A stretch of DNA of 64,000 nucleotides from NCBI RefSeq assembly GCF_012641475.1, contig NZ_JABAIL010000002.1, forward strand, positions 817,449-881,448, read 5' to 3'. The DNA is from Flammeovirga agarivorans. Its GTDB lineage: Bacteria; Bacteroidota; Bacteroidia; Cytophagales; Flammeovirgaceae. This document shows positions 59,236-64,000 of the stretch, piece by piece (positions within the stretch are counted from its first letter, which is position 1; each line of letters starts with the position of its first letter). The translations under genes and the position numbers were made by a program. A model generated the notes under the pieces. That model was not told the DNA's origin and did not search any database. It saw only the letters and a program-made list of their open reading frames with translations.

Positions 59236-61551
59236 ATGAAAATCACAACATTAGGTTACCCTAGAATCGGTAAAAAAAGAGAGCTTAAGAAAGCAAATGA
59301 GCAATTTTGGGCTGGGAAAATTAATGAACAGGAACTTCAAACCGTCGCTTCTGAATTAAAAGCAGAACATTGGAACATTCAAAAGGAAAACCTTGTGGAG
59401 CAACCTACCTCCAACGACTTTTCTTTCTATGATCAAGTTCTAGACCTGATCGTTGACTTTAACTGTATTCCCAAGCGTTTTCAGCCTATTCATCACCTTA
59501 GTCCATTACAAAAGTATTTTGCCTTAGCAAGGGGATACCAGGATAACGAATTGAATATCAACGCTATGTCAATGACCAAATGGTTTGATACCAATTATCA
59601 TTATATCGTACCAGAATTCTATAAGAAAACACATTTCAAACTCTCAGAAAGCCCCAAAGCAGTTCAAGAATATACCGAAGCTAAAGCCATAGGAATAGAT
59701 ACTAAGGTGACTCTTATTGGACCATTAAGTTTTCTATTATTAGGGAAAGAAAAAGAGCAAGGATTCCATAGACTTGAACTCATCCACCAACTGAAAGAAG
59801 AGTACATCAAACTTTTAAATAAATTATGTGACTTAGGTGCTACTGAAGTTCAGTTTCATGAACCAATTTTAGCAAAAGATTATAATGAGGAAATCAATTT
59901 TGCCTTAAAAACGGTCTATAATGAGTTCAAAAAAAGAGCTTCAAAAATCAATGTGTGCGTTGTTAATTTTTTCGATTGCTATGGCGATTACCTACCAACT
60001 ATTCTTCAATTACCACTTAGCTCACTTCATTTAGATTTAACTCGTTGTGGAGAACAATTAAAAGATGTCTTATCATCACAATACTTAAATAATAGTTTAA
60101 CGCTGTCGTTAGGAGTTGTTGATGGAAGAAATATCTGGAAGAATGATTTTAAGAAATCCCTTCAGTTTATTTCCTCTGCAATAGATGTAGTTGGTAAGGA
60201 AAGAATTGAAATCAGTACATCTTGCTCGTTATTACATGTTCCTTATGATTTGGAACTAGAAGAATCATCTACCAAAATAAATCAATCTATCATTCCTTGG
60301 TTAAGCTTTGCAAAACAAAAGTTACAAGAACTGAAAGAGCTACAAGAAATTGTTGAAAGTGGAAGTATTTACACCCACCCATTATTTATTAAAAATCAAG
60401 AAATCATTCAATCTAGAAAGGATTCTGATCAGGTGCATCATCAAGAAGTAAAAAATAGAGTGGACACCTTGATAGACACTGATGCACTTCGATCGAGTCC
60501 TTTTAAAGAAAGAAAAGAAATACAGAAAAATATACTGCAGTTACCACTACTACCTACTACTACAATAGGATCATTTCCTCAAACTAAAGAGGTGAGACAG
60601 CAACGTAACCTTTTTATCAAAGGTAAAATCACAAAAAATGAATACGACACTTTCTTAAAAGAGCAAATTAAAGAAGCTATTCTATTTCAAGAACAGATTG
60701 ACATGGATGTATTAGTTCATGGTGAATTTGAAAGGAATGACATGGTAGAGTACTTCGGAGAACAACTAGAAGGAGTTACTTTTAGCAGCTTTGGATGGGT
60801 GCAAAGTTATGGTTCGAGGTGTGTAAAACCTCCAATCATCTTTGGTGATGTTTCTAGAAAAAAGCCAATGACAGTCGAGTGGACTTCCTACGCCCAATCT
60901 CTTACTAATAAGCCAGTAAAAGGAATGTTGACTGGACCCATTACAATCTTACAATGGTCGTTTGTAAGAGATGATCAACCTAGAAAAACAACATGTGAAC
61001 AAATCAGCTTAGCGATTAGAGATGAAGTTCTTGACCTTGAAGCGGCAGGAATTAAAGTCATTCAGATTGATGAACCTGCTTTAAGAGAAGGGTTACCACT
61101 CAGAAAAGATGCATGGGAAGAATACCTAACTTGGGCAGTAAATGCCTTTAGAATTTCTAGTTGTGGAGTAAACGATGCGACACAAATTCACACACACATG
61201 TGCTACTCTCAGTTTAATGATATCATTCAGCATATCGCTAATTTGGATGCTGATGTAATTACGATAGAATGTTCGAGGGCTCAGATGAAATTGCTTGATG
61301 CTTTTTCTGATTTCAGGTACCCGAATGAAATTGGGCCTGGAGTGTATGATATTCACTCGCCTAATGTTCCTTCAAAATATGATATTATTGATTTCATCAA
61401 TAAAGCAAAAAGGCGAATTCCTGTTGATCAACTTTGGGTTAACCCAGATTGTGGACTAAAAACAAGAGGCTGGAAAGAAACAAAAGCAGCATTGGAAGTG
61501 ATGGTTGAAGCCACACAAAAAGCAAGAGAATTATTTGAAATCGCAGTATAA
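59236..61551 (+). CDS. metE: Cobalamin-independent methionine synthase
   Basis: 771 residues, close to the 753 of Escherichia coli MetE. The N-terminal half begins ITTLGYPRIGKKRELKKA. The C-terminal catalytic half starts at about 430 with TTTIGSFPQTKEVR. The zinc ligands align with E. coli at a constant offset of 13: His654 and Cys656 (HTHMC), Glu678 (TIECS) and Cys739 (NPDCGLKTR). It transfers a methyl group from methyltetrahydrofolate polyglutamate to homocysteine, giving methionine. Divergent from an Lrp gene, with a terminator shared with the hydrolase unit. Confidence 0.95.
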   Translation: MKITTLGYPRIGKKRELKKANEQFWAGKINEQELQTVASELKAEHWNIQKENLVEQPTSNDFSFYDQVLDLIVDFNCIPKRFQPIHHLSPLQKYFALARGYQDNELNINAMSMTKWFDTNYHYIVPEFYKKTHFKLSESPKAVQEYTEAKAIGIDTKVTLIGPLSFLLLGKEKEQGFHRLELIHQLKEEYIKLLNKLCDLGATEVQFHEPILAKDYNEEINFALKTVYNEFKKRASKINVCVVNFFDCYGDYLPTILQLPLSSLHLDLTRCGEQLKDVLSSQYLNNSLTLSLGVVDGRNIWKNDFKKSLQFISSAIDVVGKERIEISTSCSLLHVPYDLELEESSTKINQSIIPWLSFAKQKLQELKELQEIVESGSIYTHPLFIKNQEIIQSRKDSDQVHHQEVKNRVDTLIDTDALRSSPFKERKEIQKNILQLPLLPTTTIGSFPQTKEVRQQRNLFIKGKITKNEYDTFLKEQIKEAILFQEQIDMDVLVHGEFERNDMVEYFGEQLEGVTFSSFGWVQSYGSRCVKPPIIFGDVSRKKPMTVEWTSYAQSLTNKPVKGMLTGPITILQWSFVRDDQPRKTTCEQISLAIRDEVLDLEAAGIKVIQIDEPALREGLPLRKDAWEEYLTWAVNAFRISSCGVNDATQIHTHMCYSQFNDIIQHIANLDADVITIECSRAQMKLLDAFSDFRYPNEIGPGVYDIHSPNVPSKYDIIDFINKAKRRIPVDQLWVNPDCGLKTRGWKETKAALEVMVEATQKARELFEIAV

Positions 61552-61553
61552 AC

Positions 61554-61590
61554 AAAATCGGACATGATGTATTTTCATGTCCGATTTTTT
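61554..61590. terminator. Terminator between metE and the SGNH hydrolase
   Basis: A perfect 14-bp stem AAAATCGGACATGA (61554-61567) with 61575-61588, flanked by A and T tracts, so it can act in both directions. Confidence 0.9.
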
Positions 61591-61591
61591 A

Positions 61592-62206
61592 TTATAAAAC
61601 CTTCGATTCTTGAATGGTATCAATCCAAATCTGATATCCTTCTGGTCGCATATGCAACATATCTTCTTCAAAAAGGTCAGGTCTACTTTTTCTTTCTGCA
61701 TCAAGCATTGGATGGTAGATATCTATATAAGTTACATTTTCATGTTCTACAATCTTCTCCTTCACCAAATCATTTGATTTTTCAATTTCACCTTGAATAT
61801 GGTCTTTACTTGGACTCGGCTTTATTGATAAATACATGATTGGTAACTCATTACCATATCTACTTCTTATTTTAGAATATAAATCATTGTAATAAGACAG
61901 TATATCCTCTGCTTGTTTTCCTCCGCCCAGATCATTATCGCCTGCATAGATAAAGATCTTTTTGGGTGTTTTTATTTGCTCAAATAACTCCTCAAAATAA
62001 TAGGCACAAGCTTCTAAGGTAGAACCACCAAATCCCATATTTAGGATTTGATCGCATTGTAGGTCTTCTCTAACTTTAGACCATAATCGGAAAGACGAAC
62101 TTCCATAAAAAACTATGGGTTGTTCTATCTTAGGTTGTTTGTCAATGTTTTCTGCCAATTCCGGCAATCCTTCTTCTTTATAAAACTGAAATTCTTCTGC
62201 TGTCAT
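61592..62206 (-). CDS. SGNH/GDSL-type hydrolase
   Basis: 204 residues. All four blocks are present: Ser block VFYGSSSFRLW, Gly block NMGFGGSTLEA, Asn block IYAGDNDLG, and the DxxH block EDMLHMRPEGYQIW. There is no signal peptide, so it acts in the cytoplasm. It is a lipase/esterase-type family; the substrate is unknown. It starts two bases after the stop of the cyclic-nucleotide acyltransferase gene, so a role in lipid turnover with that enzyme is plausible. Confidence 0.9.
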   Translation of the reverse strand: MTAEEFQFYKEEGLPELAENIDKQPKIEQPIVFYGSSSFRLWSKVREDLQCDQILNMGFGGSTLEACAYYFEELFEQIKTPKKIFIYAGDNDLGGGKQAEDILSYYNDLYSKIRSRYGNELPIMYLSIKPSPSKDHIQGEIEKSNDLVKEKIVEHENVTYIDIYHPMLDAERKSRPDLFEEDMLHMRPEGYQIWIDTIQESKVL

Positions 62207-62208
62207 GC

Positions 62209-63999
62209 CTATTGTTTTTCTGCTAATTCTATAGCTTCTTCTACGTATGTTCTATATTCTTTAGAATACCTTTCTAAAAAAGATCTTAATTCCTCTTTAA
62301 AAGGTTTCTCTTTATCTATTACTTCTGAAAGTCTAAAAGGTTTTTTAATAACGACTCCCAATTTAGTTTTACTGATTCTCTTATCAAAAAAGGCAATAGC
62401 AACTGGAACAATTAAAGGATCTATTTGTGATTTTTCAGCGATCATAAATGCTCCAGGCTTAAAATCTACAGGAGATTGCTGCGTTTCTCTACTTGTACCT
62501 TCAGGACTTAAAATCAAATTCATTCCTGATCTCAACTTGTCCCCTGCCTCTTTAAAGAACTCGTTACGTACTTGTCTTCGTTCTTCGGCAGTTTGTTGAG
62601 TAGGATCAGAATCTTGTGTTTTTACTCCAAGGTGACCTAATTTATTATAATAATCCTGGTGTCCATACTCCGGCCCTTTTCCTATTCTCACTACTCTCAA
62701 TCCTGAGTCTTTATAAAACTTATACAGTAGCATAGAAATAAAATGACTATCCAGAGTAATCTGAAAACTATTGGGAAGAGTATAATATGGATGATTGAGT
62801 AAGTGATTATAAATAAAAATATTGCCTGATGATTTCGGAATATTCTCTAGTCCATCAATCTTAATATCTACATATGATACGGCTCTTTCAAAAAGTTGTG
62901 AACATTGATTTCTCAACTCAGCCGACGAAATGTCTTTGGGAGCTGTAATCACATGATCTGTCATTCTTCTTAATCCCTCAAGAAATAAGAATTCTCTTCT
63001 GAGAGGCATTGTGATCTTTCGAAATAGATTCGCTAAATTCTTTTCAATATTCTCTCCTTCTTCTGCTAATCTATCTATTAAATCAAAAGCATCTCCCTGA
63101 GTTACTTTCTCAGCTAAAAGAATAGGTAATTTATATAAATCCGAACAAACTGAGATCTGGGCTCCTGCTTGTTCGATCATCGTCTGTATCGTTAATAATT
63201 CTCTGTCAAAAGTCTGTGTAATTACCTGTGCCCTAATCGCTTTTAATGCACTACCCAACAACCACAGTAAGCGGTACATAAAGACCATTCCTAATGTCGG
63301 AAACTCTTTATACAATACTAATAAGTCAATTCTATTGATCTCCAATACTTCAACAGGCTCCAATACGATCAACTCCATATTATTAGGAATAGGATCATAA
63401 CTGGCACCACTCCATAGGATCACTTGACCTCTTTCTTGTAAGATATCTGAAGTAAACGATTCTCCTTTTTGGGTTACATAATTAAGCGCAACCTTACCAC
63501 TCTTTAAGACCATAAACTTATCTGAAAACTGCCCCTTGCAAAGCAATTTACTACCTGCTTGGTAATGTATTGTTTTACTTACTTCAGCCAATTTGGTAAG
63601 GTGCCAATCGGCAAACGGATTGAAAAATGCACTTTGACGGAAAAAATCCATAGTACTTTCATGAGGTCCTTTGTCCTGAAAAGAAGTATAGGACATGGCA
63701 TTTTGATAATCAGATGCATTTAAAGGTACTGCACCCGACATCCATGCTTCTCTGGCATCGCTCAACAAGCTCGTACTTAGCATTAAACTACTTGACAAAA
63801 CATGCATCCCAATCTCAGGGTGTTGATCAAATAATGCTCTTAGTTCTTTATTATCCCACTGGATTACTTTCGTCTCTCCAGATGCTATTGCTGTTGTCGC
63901 AAAACGATAAGGTTCTCTAAATCCTGACCAACCAATCGGAGTCCATTTTTCTTTGCTCTTCCCTACTTCCAATGCCCCTCTTTGGTCACCGACATTTAA
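62209..63999 (-). CDS. Cyclic-nucleotide-binding acyltransferase (PlsC-like), 5' end outside window
   Basis: The frame is open to the window end, so the start lies upstream; a TTG at 63972 is internal. Counted from that codon (587 residues): end of one cNMP-binding domain at 1-70, a second at about 112-245 (FFRQSAFFNPFADWHLTKL, VLKSGKVALNYV), a helical linker at 245-375, and a PlsC-like acyltransferase from about 375. The acyltransferase has NHLLNHPYY where HxxxxD is normal, so that site is diverged (His390 then Pro instead of Asp), and LSPEGTSR as the EGT motif. It probably makes phosphatidate-type lipids, with activity switched by a nucleotide; the signal is unknown. Confidence 0.85.
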   Translation of the reverse strand, partial: LNVGDQRGALEVGKSKEKWTPIGWSGFREPYRFATTAIASGETKVIQWDNKELRALFDQHPEIGMHVLSSSLMLSTSLLSDAREAWMSGAVPLNASDYQNAMSYTSFQDKGPHESTMDFFRQSAFFNPFADWHLTKLAEVSKTIHYQAGSKLLCKGQFSDKFMVLKSGKVALNYVTQKGESFTSDILQERGQVILWSGASYDPIPNNMELIVLEPVEVLEINRIDLLVLYKEFPTLGMVFMYRLLWLLGSALKAIRAQVITQTFDRELLTIQTMIEQAGAQISVCSDLYKLPILLAEKVTQGDAFDLIDRLAEEGENIEKNLANLFRKITMPLRREFLFLEGLRRMTDHVITAPKDISSAELRNQCSQLFERAVSYVDIKIDGLENIPKSSGNIFIYNHLLNHPYYTLPNSFQITLDSHFISMLLYKFYKDSGLRVVRIGKGPEYGHQDYYNKLGHLGVKTQDSDPTQQTAEERRQVRNEFFKEAGDKLRSGMNLILSPEGTSRETQQSPVDFKPGAFMIAEKSQIDPLIVPVAIAFFDKRISKTKLGVVIKKPFRLSEVIDKEKPFKEELRSFLERYSKEYRTYVEEAIELAEKQ

Positions 64000-64000
64000 A

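Overview
The window looks like chromosomal DNA of an AT-rich marine Bacteroidota, most likely a Cytophagales/Flammeovirga-type bacterium. Pointers to the phylum are a type IX secretion C-terminal domain on a secreted chitinase, TonB receptors with a CarboxypepD_reg-like head, lipoproteins with SSC/FSC lipoboxes, and promoters of the TTG-N17-TAnnTTTG type. Pointers to the lineage are a complete polyunsaturated fatty acid (PUFA) synthase. The genus call is inference; no rRNA gene is present.

Layout. 0-2 kb: tail of a superfamily I helicase. 2-8 kb: a porin-like outer-membrane protein, then a probable metal/heme uptake set (small Cys protein, TonB receptor, PepSY membrane protein). 8-10.4 kb: thioredoxin and an HtrA/Deg protease. 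10.9-14.1 kb: a nitrate locus (NarK-type transporter, a serine-recombinase-like protein with altered catalytic residues, an Fnr/Crp regulator) with a shared TACGTA palindrome. 14.2-29.1 kb: envelope and housekeeping genes (lipocalin-like lipoprotein, M90/MtfA-like peptidase with SEC-C tail, GH19 chitinase, AraC regulator, pirin, YD-like and MORN-like lipoproteins, MATE exporter). 29.4-33 kb: ECF sigma factor with a membrane partner, DUF3817 protein, SDR oxidoreductase and divergent LysR. 33.3-36.5 kb: a more AT-rich accessory patch with a small membrane protein, a probable pseudogene and a PIN-domain/coiled-coil/two-TM protein.

36.6-53.6 kb holds the PUFA synthase on the minus strand, transcribed pfaA, then a PfaB/PfaC-like fusion, then pfaD. 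PfaA is KS-AT-ACP x6-KR-DH. The second protein is KS-CLF-AT followed by two FabA-like dehydratase pairs. PfaD is the FMN enoyl reductase. The phosphopantetheinyl transferase (PfaE) needed to charge the six ACPs is not in the window. The two gaps inside the cluster carry copies of the same REP-like hairpin element.

54-58.6 kb: two TerD-family genes with a coiled-coil protein carrying five FF peptide motifs, then a cryptochrome/photolyase-like FAD protein with a 49-residue DUF2256 partner. 58.6-64 kb: Lrp regulator divergent from metE, a GDSL/SGNH hydrolase and a cyclic-nucleotide-binding acyltransferase that runs off the window end. Nearly every transcription unit ends in a clear stem-loop, many placed between convergent genes. 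No tRNA, rRNA, CRISPR array or intact insertion sequence was seen.
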